Below, one piece after another: positions 9,801-17,020 of a stretch of 64,000 bases of DNA. The stretch lies in NCBI RefSeq assembly GCF_031450785.1, contig NZ_JARTWB010000003.1:248001-312000 (forward strand). The letters run 5' to 3'. Positions within the stretch are counted from its first letter, which is position 1. Every line of letters begins with the position of its first letter. Both the position numbers and the translations under genes were made by a program. The notes under the pieces were generated by a model. The model was not told the DNA's origin and did not search any database. It was given only the letters and a program-made list of their open reading frames with translations. Source of the stretch: Caballeronia sp. LZ062 (GTDB lineage: Bacteria; Pseudomonadota; Gammaproteobacteria; Burkholderiales; Burkholderiaceae).

Positions 9801-10085
9801 GTTGCGCACGAGCTGCGCCTCGTACGTATCGGCGAGTTCGCGGCTCAGTTCGGCTGCCGCCACTTCGGCGGCCTGATGCTGCGTGTGGACGAATTGCAGC
9901 ACCAGTGTCCAGATGATCGCGAGCAGAAAGCCTGCGAAGACCGGGATCAGCACGTGCGCTTCGAGCGCGCGGCGCGACTTGCGTTCGCCGCCACCCGTGG
10001 GACCGGGCGACGGAGCAAACGACGCGCGTCCGCCGACGCCTTCCACGAGCGATGCAACCGCGCGAATCTTGTCGAGATCGATCAT
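6825..10085 (-). CDS. Cache-PAS-GAF-GGDEF-EAL cyclic-di-GMP turnover protein
   Basis: This 1086-residue inner-membrane protein has a transmembrane segment at about 45-66, a periplasmic Cache-like domain to about 310, a second helix near 320-345, then PAS, GAF, GGDEF and EAL domains. The GGDEF motif is intact (RLGGDEFVIV) and a consensus inhibitory RxxD (RSTD) lies five residues before it, so cyclase activity under product inhibition is expected. The EAL domain has ETL in place of EAL but keeps DDFGTGYSS, LEITES and KVIAEGVE, so phosphodiesterase activity is plausible. It lies 10 bases downstream of a PstS-like periplasmic protein, so the Cache domain may read that protein. Confidence 0.93.
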   Translation of the reverse strand: MIDLDKIRAVASLVEGVGGRASFAPSPGPTGGGERKSRRALEAHVLIPVFAGFLLAIIWTLVLQFVHTQHQAAEVAAAELSRELADTYEAQLVRNLATIDQTLRIVQFAYGANGANSLARLEEQGLLPSSIVFRIAIADADGRVVATNRPGMTSDASDEAWFVAQRDRPYDARAPFMSRVAQSGKDGAPEVTFSRRLRDASGRFAGAVMLSFDPGYLTSNYDAARMGKRGLLAVLGPDDVARAEQIGEALSWGRSYAGDALATVRDASQRAIARPWDRGTRRYTSVRELPGYALTAVVGLDQDEQLAEFGRRRRTDFLWTGALSLAVIAIAAALSRSSWQLALSRRRERQAQQTYFAASEASIDAFLVFKAVRGHGGVIDDFVLQATNRRGVEILGVPREKLIGSALDEAFAGARADGVLDEFVAVASTLEVREHEWQQRRADGQTVWLHRQVVPVDGGVVAIVRDVSARKSSEARRVEQSRILEMIAKSVPLEEVLDRIVRGLEAQISGARCAVLLREGGGHLLRVGAAPSLPETFHDAVAQTRINAEATLSGKAIYTRQPVCVLDVARDAAVASELARAGLADVRSSWAFPVLSADGAAVGEVTIYTQGVHRPSELESQAIALATRIAGIAIQRSLAEERIRHMANHDSLTGLPNRTLLSDRLKQALLQAQRYGRGVTTIFIDLDNFKLINDSLGHRAGDELLQTVAERMSKTVRSTDTVVRLGGDEFVIVLLEDDQSGTGVVETVERLREAILQPAKLQGQSYQVSCSLGYASYPNDGRDADTLLMNADAAMYHAKEQGRNNCQAYTADMNQKVHERLRYQEQLRHALSNGEFRLVYQPQVDLDMRAINGVETLLRWDHPTDGVIAPSTFIPIAEETGLILPIGDWVLHEACRQNKAWQDEGLPRVTVAVNVSARQFLQKGLAQQVQHALDESGLAPEYLELEITESVIMQDLDGAVGTMCDLQAMGVKLSIDDFGTGYSSLSALKHFPIARLKIDQSFVRELPGRADDRAIVMAVISLGRQLDLKVIAEGVESDQQLAFLRESACTEIQGYRYSRPLTPDAMKALLQRPFSWPEEQPETSEA

Positions 10086-10095
10086 GAGCGGCGGC

Positions 10096-10533
10096 TCAGG
10101 GACGCGGAGCCAGCACCACTTTCACGCTCGCATCGACATCTTTCTTGTCGATGTAAGCAATGGCTTGCGGTCGGGATTGAAGGTAGCGCTTGATCGCGGC
10201 GGCATCGGCGAGTTCATGCGGTGGTTGCGCGCGGCCGGTGAAGATCAGCTTCGACCAGTAAGCGCGCAACTGCGATGCCGACTTGCCGGTGCAGTCGCGA
10301 TAGAAATCCGCGCGCAACACCGAATCTTCGGGCTGGTCGAGCGGGACGGCTTCCTCGCCCGATGGGAAGTAGCCGGTGCGCCCGAGGAAGATATCGGCGA
10401 CCTGGTTCTCGGTGAGCGACGCCACGGCATTCTTTGCCGATACGACGACGACCACATCGGCCATGGCCGCCGACGCGGACAAACCAAGCAAGAGGGCCAT
10501 CGCGGTGCACTTGACGTGTGTGAGCAGCGGCAT
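10096..10533 (-). CDS. PstS-like periplasmic phosphate-binding-fold protein
   Basis: A short exported protein of 145 residues with a clear signal peptide (hydrophobic LLLGLSASAAMA, cleavage expected after AMA). The mature part has the start of a periplasmic-binding-protein fold, including NQVADIFLGRTGYFPSGEEAVPLDQ and IAYIDKKDVD, as in the PstS-like PBP family. It has roughly half the length of PstS, so it is a single-lobe relative. GAGGAG precedes its ATG. It lies 9 bases after the porin gene and 10 before the GGDEF-EAL gene, so the three form one operon. There is no Pst permease nearby, which suggests a sensing role instead of transport. Confidence 0.85.
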   Translation of the reverse strand: MPLLTHVKCTAMALLLGLSASAAMADVVVVVSAKNAVASLTENQVADIFLGRTGYFPSGEEAVPLDQPEDSVLRADFYRDCTGKSASQLRAYWSKLIFTGRAQPPHELADAAAIKRYLQSRPQAIAYIDKKDVDASVKVVLAPRP

Positions 10534-10542
10534 GTCGGCTCC

Positions 10543-11655
10543 TCAGAACACGAAGTCGAGCGCGGCCGAGAAGACGTTACTTCCGCTTCCCAGGGTATAG
10601 CCCGGCTGCTGGTTGATGTAGGTGCCCGTCGAGTTGGACGGCAGCCAGACGTGGTCGAATTGCACCTTCAGGTCCACGTTCTTGACCACATCCCATCGCA
10701 CGCCGACGGAGACGTCGCGCTGACCGGTGTTGTAATTGGGAATGGCGACCGGATGATCGAGACTGTGCTCCTGCGCGTAGGTCGCATAGAAGGTCGCTTT
10801 CGCGTAGCGCACGCCGCCCGTCACATACCCGCTGAGATAGCCGGGAGTGACCTGCCCGGTCGTCACGCGCGCAAGTTCCGCTTGCAGGAACCATCGGCCG
10901 GGGTCGTAGCTTGCGGCGACTGTGTAGACGTTGACCGGCTCGTCCGGCAGCATCGGCAACTTGACGGTCGCGTGCTGGTAGCCCGCGTGTCCGGTGAAAT
11001 TGCCGACCTCCACGGTGTCGTCGAGGCTCAGAATGCCTTTTCCTTCGGTCCGGAAAGCGCCGGGATTCACATGCGACACGGTGTGGCCGTACGCCACGCG
11101 CACGGTATTCGACACGCCGCGCGCGCCGAAGCGGTATGAAACGTCCGCGCCGTCGCTGTTGGTGAGCGGCTGTGTGTTGTACATCTCGACCGGCGGGCGC
11201 ACCCAGGGAAAGGCATAGCCGACGTTGCGATATTCCGAGTTCAGGAAGGTCGGCAACTCGATGCGCCCCACGCGCACGCTGAAGTCCGGCGTGAATGCAT
11301 ATTTGACATTGGCCCATTCCAGGCGCGGCTTGAACGAGTTGTCGTACTCGTGCTGTGCGAGCACCTGGATGACGGCGGACAGTTTGTCGGTCAAGTGCGC
11401 GGAAAGCTGAACGCCCAGTTTCGAATCGCTTTCAAAATCGTACTTGCGCGTGGCGCCGGCGCCGTTCGGCTGAAGCGAGCTGCCGATGTAATCGGCGGTG
11501 CCGAGCGTCGAATGCGCCATGCCGAGCGTGCCGAAGCCGCTCAAGGTGAACATGCTGGGCGAGTCGTCGGCCCAAGCGGGCAGCGAGGCCAGCATGCTGC
11601 AGCCGAGGACCGCTATGCGTGCAGTGCAAGCCAGCCGGTGGTCGCTAAAAATCAT
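10543..11655 (-). CDS. Outer-membrane porin-like beta-barrel protein
   Basis: The protein has an export signal ending AWADD and then alternating short aromatic strands typical of beta-barrels, closing with a C-terminal Phe (SAALDFVF), the usual Bam recognition end. Length is about 370 residues. It begins SMFTLSGFGTLGMAHS, as porin-like proteins of this group do. A TTG at 11670 is an alternative start; ATG 11655 was chosen although neither has a strong ribosome site. First gene of the porin, PstS-like and GGDEF-EAL operon. Its substrate is unknown. Confidence 0.82.
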   Translation of the reverse strand: MIFSDHRLACTARIAVLGCSMLASLPAWADDSPSMFTLSGFGTLGMAHSTLGTADYIGSSLQPNGAGATRKYDFESDSKLGVQLSAHLTDKLSAVIQVLAQHEYDNSFKPRLEWANVKYAFTPDFSVRVGRIELPTFLNSEYRNVGYAFPWVRPPVEMYNTQPLTNSDGADVSYRFGARGVSNTVRVAYGHTVSHVNPGAFRTEGKGILSLDDTVEVGNFTGHAGYQHATVKLPMLPDEPVNVYTVAASYDPGRWFLQAELARVTTGQVTPGYLSGYVTGGVRYAKATFYATYAQEHSLDHPVAIPNYNTGQRDVSVGVRWDVVKNVDLKVQFDHVWLPSNSTGTYINQQPGYTLGSGSNVFSAALDFVF

Positions 11656-12171
11656 TGGCAAAGGACTCAATTCATGAGTAGGAAATTTCTAACCTCTCAT
11701 AACGGCACGACCGTACTCGCTCTGTAGCCGGTCCAATACGCGGCTCTTCAAAAGGTGAATAACACTTCGATTCCGAGCAACCTGGAGGTGTCTACAGCGT
11801 GCAAACGCTTGCGAAAAGAACTTTCTCCGGTCGCAGACTTACACTGCCATATCGACAAAAATAGGACGGCGCAAACGTAGAAACGTCAGTGCGCGGATCA
11901 ACACGCGTGCAAAGGGGTAATCGCGCCGATATTCAGTGAGTCTCTCCGTCGGGTTCGGATGGATGTCGATACAGAGAGTTTTGGCGAAGCGGGCCAGAGC
12001 GTCTTTCCGCCTGTGCATGTTCGTAGACTCGACACCTTGTCTCTTAGCACGCGAAATTCAGGAAGATATGCATCTACACCCGCCGCTTGCAATTTCTGCG
12101 AAAGCGCCGGCGATGAGATAATCTCAGTCGAAAGGCGGTTTAGGATCCGCTTGCCTCGCAAATCGCATTCG
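11656..12171. promoter_or_regulatory. Divergent intergenic region, porin operon and PAS histidine kinase
   Basis: About 515 bases separate the porin start from the preferred kinase start. It should hold promoters for both directions. The kinase frame is open back to 11959, so part of this may be translated if an upstream start is used. I see no RNA gene or hairpin terminator. Confidence 0.4.
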
Positions 12172-13830
12172 ATGAACGAAAACAACACTAGCATTTCTGC
12201 CGGCAGCGTTGATCCTGGCTATCTGTTTGCTCAATTGACCGACGCCTATCTTGTCTTCGACGCTGACGCTGTCGCTGTCTTCGCCAATCGGACATACCTT
12301 CGTCTGTTCGATCGCTCTGCGGAAGACACAATCGGTCAGGCAATCCACGCATTGCCTGAATTCGCGGCGCTTGCGAACGAGCCTCACGGAAGCGCCTGGC
12401 TAAGCGAGATCTTGGAAAATCTGGGCATTGATCGAACTTGCTCGACTGAGTCTTTTCGCTTCGATCTTCCGCCCGTCGAGAAAGACAAGCCGCGACGGCG
12501 CTTCTGGAAATTCAAAGCCAGTCGCATTCCTGAGCAGCCGGCCGATAGCGGATCGAATCGCACTTTCCTCATCATCCGCGTCAGCGATATGACCGCACGT
12601 GCCGAACGCGAGATAGCAACGCAACGGGAAAAGGCGAGGCTTCGCTCGCAAGCGCAGTTGCGTCAAATCGTGGCGGACGAAACGGCGGCCCGGTTGCGCG
12701 CCCAACAGGAACAGTTCGCGGTGGCGCTTGCATTCGCGAAAGTGGGCGCTTGGGAACTCGACCCGATATCCGGTGAGATTACATGCACCGACCAATGCAA
12801 GATCAACCTCGGCCTGACTACTGACGATACGCTTTCAGAAGAGCGGCTATTCACGGAGCTGATCGCGCCCGAGTTCAGAACGGAAGCACGGTCGCGCATG
12901 GAGAGCGCGCTTGCCGAGCGGCGACATTTCGAAACCGAATATCGCGTCACTTCCGTTCATCCTGTAGAGCGGTGGTTGCTTGTGCGTGGACAGGGACAGT
13001 TCGAGGCGGACGGCACGCTGAAGGCGATCCTTGGCTTCACGATCGACATTACCGCGCGCAAGCGAGCTGAACTCGAGCAGCAGCGCCAAACCGTCGTTGA
13101 ACGCGAGGCGCGTGAAGAGAGCGACCGGTACGCACTGGCGATGGATCACTTCGTGAGCGCCGTGACGCACGAACTCCGGTCACCGCTTAGCGCGATCACA
13201 TCGTGGGCGGCCCTTTTGGCCCGGACTCGCGATGTGGCGTTTCTGGACCAAGCCGCGGGCGCGCTTCAACGCAACGCCCGGCAACTTAGCTTGATGGTCG
13301 ACGACCTGCTCGACACCGGCGCCATAGTATCCGGCAAGCTATCGGTCAATCGTGTTCCCGTCGCCTTCGACGTTTTGGTCGACGAGGTCGTAGGAGATAT
13401 GAGGTGGGAGGCAGAGCGCAAGGGCATCAGTATTGTTAGCGCACTCGAACCATGCCTGTTGACAGGAGACGAGGCTCGCCTCAAGCAGGTCGTATGGAAC
13501 CTGCTGTCAAACGCAATCAAATTCACGCAAGAAGGAACCATCACGGTCGCGCTCCGGAAGCACGGCGACCATGCCGTTTTCACGGTTCAGGACACGGGAT
13601 GTGGCATCGAGGCGAGCGCGCTCCCCCGGGTCTTCGATCGTTTCCAGCAGGTTCGCAGCGACGTGGCGGGTCGCATCGGCGGACTGGGCCTCGGGCTTTG
13701 GCTCGTTAGAAACCTCGTGAACATGCATGAGGGAACGGTCGCCGTGGAAAGCGAAGGCCCGGGGCGCGGAAGCGTCTTCCAGGTGACGCTTCCGCTGCGC
13801 TTGCCCGACGAACTGGCGAACGTTGCGTAG
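12172..13830 (+). CDS. PAS-domain sensor histidine kinase
   Basis: A soluble kinase of about 552 residues. Two PAS domains come first; the second begins near FAVALAFAKVGAWELDP and ends ILGFTIDITARKRAE. The HisKA dimerisation domain carries phospho-acceptor His333 in THELRSPLSAITSW, and the HATPase domain has the N box (NLLSNAIKF), G1 (DTGCGIE) and G2 (GLGLGLWLV). No transmembrane helix is seen, so the signal is cytoplasmic. ATG 12172 was chosen over an in-frame start at 11959, whose extension looks non-coding. It converges with the Rcp1-like regulator gene, three bases apart, which may be its partner. Confidence 0.88.
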   Translation: MNENNTSISAGSVDPGYLFAQLTDAYLVFDADAVAVFANRTYLRLFDRSAEDTIGQAIHALPEFAALANEPHGSAWLSEILENLGIDRTCSTESFRFDLPPVEKDKPRRRFWKFKASRIPEQPADSGSNRTFLIIRVSDMTARAEREIATQREKARLRSQAQLRQIVADETAARLRAQQEQFAVALAFAKVGAWELDPISGEITCTDQCKINLGLTTDDTLSEERLFTELIAPEFRTEARSRMESALAERRHFETEYRVTSVHPVERWLLVRGQGQFEADGTLKAILGFTIDITARKRAELEQQRQTVVEREAREESDRYALAMDHFVSAVTHELRSPLSAITSWAALLARTRDVAFLDQAAGALQRNARQLSLMVDDLLDTGAIVSGKLSVNRVPVAFDVLVDEVVGDMRWEAERKGISIVSALEPCLLTGDEARLKQVVWNLLSNAIKFTQEGTITVALRKHGDHAVFTVQDTGCGIEASALPRVFDRFQQVRSDVAGRIGGLGLGLWLVRNLVNMHEGTVAVESEGPGRGSVFQVTLPLRLPDELANVA

Positions 13831-13833
13831 AAA

Positions 13834-14289
13834 TCATTTAACCGTCGACGCTCCTCGCGGCCGTCCTTCGTTGAGCACAGCCCAAAAGCCGCCGACATCG
13901 CGGATTGCATCCATGAAGTCGTTGAACTTCACCGGTTTCACCACATACGCGTTGACGCCCAGATCGTAGCTTCTTGTGAGATCCGTTTCCTCGCGCGATG
14001 AAGTCAACATGACGACCGGAATGTGGCGAAGTTCATCGTCGCTCTTGATGCGCTTCAAGACATCGTGGCCATCAAGTCGCGGGAGCTTCTTGTCCAGCAA
14101 AATGACGACGGGATGCTCGTCTTTGCGCGAGTTCCACTGACCTTCGCGACGAAGGTATTCCAGCGCCTCGACACCATCTCTCACCACATCGACCGGATTG
14201 GCCACTTTGGCTTTTTCCAGCGCCACGAGGGTGAGTTCGATATCGTTGTCGTTATCTTCAACGAGGAGAATCGGTCGCAGTTGCGCCAT
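13834..14289 (-). CDS. Rcp1-like single-domain response regulator
   Basis: A 151-residue stand-alone receiver domain. The acidic pair (Glu11, Asp12), the phospho-acceptor Asp66 in VVILLDKKLPRLDG, Thr in VMLTSS and the conserved Lys in YVVKPVK are all present. No output domain follows. This subtype (Rcp1) is the usual partner of bacterial phytochrome kinases. It starts four bases after the bacteriophytochrome stop, so the two are co-transcribed and phosphotransfer from that kinase is expected. The output would be through protein binding or relay to a further histidine phosphotransfer protein. Confidence 0.93.
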   Translation of the reverse strand: MAQLRPILLVEDNDNDIELTLVALEKAKVANPVDVVRDGVEALEYLRREGQWNSRKDEHPVVILLDKKLPRLDGHDVLKRIKSDDELRHIPVVMLTSSREETDLTRSYDLGVNAYVVKPVKFNDFMDAIRDVGGFWAVLNEGRPRGASTVK

Positions 14290-14293
14290 TGTC

Positions 14294-16660
14294 TTAGCCC
14301 TTCACGCTGCGATTGTCTTTCGGTATGCCCTGAACCCAAGCGCGGCCGTCGGTTGATGCGAGACGCGCGAATGCTGCTGCGGCTGTCTCCGATTTTGCGC
14401 CCGCCTCGGGCTTGAATTCGACTGGAATCATGATCGAGATCTCAGCGCCCTTGCCTACTGCACCTTCAGCGCGGACGTCTCCGCCATGGCGCTCTGCGAT
14501 ACGCTGCACAGTCGCCAAACCAATGCCCGTCCCGGGAAACTGTTTGTCGTTGTGCAGCCGCTGGAAGATGCCAAAGAGCTTGTCGACGTAGCGCATGTCG
14601 AAGCCCACACCATTGTCCCGCACAAAGTACCGGACGAATGACCGGCCTCTCTCGTGAAGCTCTTCCCCACCGATCTCGATGGTCGGAGCCGGCTGCTTCG
14701 CGCTGAATTTCACTGCATTCTCAATCAGGCTGCGAAGCGCCAATTGGAAAAATACCGGGTCGGCTTGCACCGAGGGCAGAGTGCCGATTTTCCAGTCGAT
14801 CTGAGCGTTGCCTGAATTGGCTTGTTGCTCGCCCACCAGCGCGATGACCAAAGAATGAACGTCGACTTCCTGAGGTCTCAGCGACGCGCGTCCCAACTGG
14901 GAAAAAGCCAGAAGATCATCCACCAGTTCGCCGCCGAAGCTCGCGGCCGTCTTTATTCGCCCCACGTACTCCTTGATTCGCGGCGGAAGCTGCTCCCCGC
15001 CGATGTCCGCAATCAACTCGGCAAAGCCCGAAATATGGCGCAAGGGGGCGCGCAGGTCGTGCGACACCGTATAGGAGAAGCCCTCCAATTCCTTGTTGGC
15101 GCGCCCCAGTTCGAGCGCCAGTTGAGCGAGTTCTTCGGCTCGCCGCAAGACGATCCCCAATATCGCGGTGCGAAATTCAGTGGCGATCTCAATCTCCGCT
15201 CGCCGCCACGGCAACGTGCGATCCCGGACCGTCTCCGTCCAGCTTTCGAAACTCTTGCGCGGCGAATGAGCGCTAGGAAGCACGACCAGTTTGGCGCGAG
15301 GATCCCCAGCCCAGTCGATCGTGCGGACGACCTCCTTGCGGAACCAGATCACATAGTTGCGAAACACCTTGGAGATCGATACCGCCAGGAAGCCCGCATA
15401 GTCAGGGGTCGGCTCTAACACATCGCAATCAGCCACCAGATGATCTGTTGCAAAGACTTCAGCCGGGCGAGCGTCGAGCCAACTCACTAGGCGATCGACT
15501 TCATCTTCGGATGGCGTGATGCCGATCAATCGCGTCTGACCTTCGAATACGATCGCGGCGCCCGAAGACGCAGTGAAATCAAGCAAAGAGGCATCTTCAG
15601 CGAGTGCGTCCACGAAGCTGTCGCGATCAGCCATCGAAGCCAGAAGACGGCTCAACGTGTGACGCAACTGAAGTCGATAGGTCGACTCCGCTTGCGCTTC
15701 GCGCGCGACCACTTGCAGCGAGAGAATCTGCGCAATGTGCTCGCAAGCCGTTCGAACCTCGAAGGGCGGAAGCCTCGGCGTCGCGTGATGACATGAAATC
15801 AAGCCCCAAAGCGCTCCGTTCACCACAATGGACATCGACATGGACGCCAAAGTGCCCATGTTCTTCATGTATTGAACGTGCACGGGCGAGACGCTTCGCA
15901 GCGACGCGTACGTCAAGTCTGTCGGCTGCCCACTTTGCGGATTGCGTTCCGGGACGAGGCGAGCCGCTACGTAATTCGCGTCGGCAATCAGGCGTATTCG
16001 ATTCAGTCGATACAGGTCGCGTGCTTGCGACGGAATATCGGACGCCGGAAAGCGCTGTCCGAGATACGACTGATACCCCGATTCGAGTGCTTCGGCGAGA
16101 ACGTGACCGTGACCTTGCTCGTCGAACCGATACACCAGTGTCCGGCCGAAACCGGTAATGCGCTGAATCTCGTCGCACGCCAACTGGCATAACTCGGCAA
16201 TCGACTCCTGCGCTTGAAGGTCGTTGACGAAGCCTCGCACGAGCGGGTACATCGAGGCGAAAACATCGACGGTACCGCCCGCAGGTTCAAGCTCAACGAT
16301 GGTCACGCCCTTGTGCTCATGGACAACGACCGCAAGCGGACCTTCGGTCAAGGAGACGTTGCCGATGCGATCGATCGCGCCTGCGTAGGATGGCGCACCT
16401 TCGACCGACCGTTGCCGCCGGGCCGCGCGGATCATCGCCGCAGCGTCCTCGCCGATGACCTCAGCGAGACTACTCCCGAGCACCGTCTGCACGGGCGCGC
16501 CCAGCCAGCGTTCGGCGTTATCGCTGACTTGCACGACCTGATCGGCCGCGTCGAGACACAGCAACACCCCATGAGGCTGGATACCGCCCGGAATGTGAAT
16601 AGGCTCAGAAGCGCACGCCTCGTTTGGTAACGCAGTAAAGTTTGAGACAACGTCTGACAT
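14294..16660 (-). CDS. bphP: Bacteriophytochrome histidine kinase (first of two)
   Basis: Red/far-red photoreceptor kinase with PAS2-GAF-PHY-HisKA-HATPase order. Cys16 in ACASEPIHIPGG is the expected biliverdin attachment residue. The GAF chromophore pocket shows PASDIPSQAR and LRSVSPVHVQYMKNMG. The PHY domain follows, then the kinase with His in TVSHDLRAPLRHISGF, N box (SLIENAVKF), DNGVGF and GTGIGLATV. The frame is open to a GTG at 16672, but ATG 16660 has GTGGAAA upstream. It is followed after four bases by an Rcp1-like regulator. Length of about 788 residues fits the family. Confidence 0.95.
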   Translation of the reverse strand: MSDVVSNFTALPNEACASEPIHIPGGIQPHGVLLCLDAADQVVQVSDNAERWLGAPVQTVLGSSLAEVIGEDAAAMIRAARRQRSVEGAPSYAGAIDRIGNVSLTEGPLAVVVHEHKGVTIVELEPAGGTVDVFASMYPLVRGFVNDLQAQESIAELCQLACDEIQRITGFGRTLVYRFDEQGHGHVLAEALESGYQSYLGQRFPASDIPSQARDLYRLNRIRLIADANYVAARLVPERNPQSGQPTDLTYASLRSVSPVHVQYMKNMGTLASMSMSIVVNGALWGLISCHHATPRLPPFEVRTACEHIAQILSLQVVAREAQAESTYRLQLRHTLSRLLASMADRDSFVDALAEDASLLDFTASSGAAIVFEGQTRLIGITPSEDEVDRLVSWLDARPAEVFATDHLVADCDVLEPTPDYAGFLAVSISKVFRNYVIWFRKEVVRTIDWAGDPRAKLVVLPSAHSPRKSFESWTETVRDRTLPWRRAEIEIATEFRTAILGIVLRRAEELAQLALELGRANKELEGFSYTVSHDLRAPLRHISGFAELIADIGGEQLPPRIKEYVGRIKTAASFGGELVDDLLAFSQLGRASLRPQEVDVHSLVIALVGEQQANSGNAQIDWKIGTLPSVQADPVFFQLALRSLIENAVKFSAKQPAPTIEIGGEELHERGRSFVRYFVRDNGVGFDMRYVDKLFGIFQRLHNDKQFPGTGIGLATVQRIAERHGGDVRAEGAVGKGAEISIMIPVEFKPEAGAKSETAAAAFARLASTDGRAWVQGIPKDNRSVKG

Positions 16661-17020
16661 GGCAGTTTCCACTTGCGGTAGCGAAATTCTGCCACACTAC
16701 GTGGACAAAAAATTTCGACGAGTCGAGCATTCTTCTTCGCAAGCTGTTTATCCTCGTGACCTTACCGATACATGCCGATAAGCCGGTCTGCCGCCGACCT
16801 CAAAAAAAACGACGCTTCCGCGGCTAACACCGACGTTCGAAAAACCTTTCAAGACTGAGGCGTTGACGCTCTAATCCCTCACCGTCAACTGTCACGACGT
16901 AGACGCTCTTATAAAGATCGGCGGATGCGGAACAGAAGTTGCGGGGCCGGTTTCTTTGGACACGCGCTCAGCTGAGTGGGGACGAACGAATGGCCATTCG
17001 CTCGCCTCTTTCAATCTCTA
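16661..17020. promoter_or_regulatory. Divergent promoter region between two bacteriophytochromes
   Basis: About 360 bases between the two start codons. It must hold promoters for both photoreceptor genes unless the second begins at the GTG at 16976. It is less GC-rich than the flanking genes around 16690-16830, including an A run near 16802-16809. No palindrome stands out as an operator. Confidence 0.45.
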
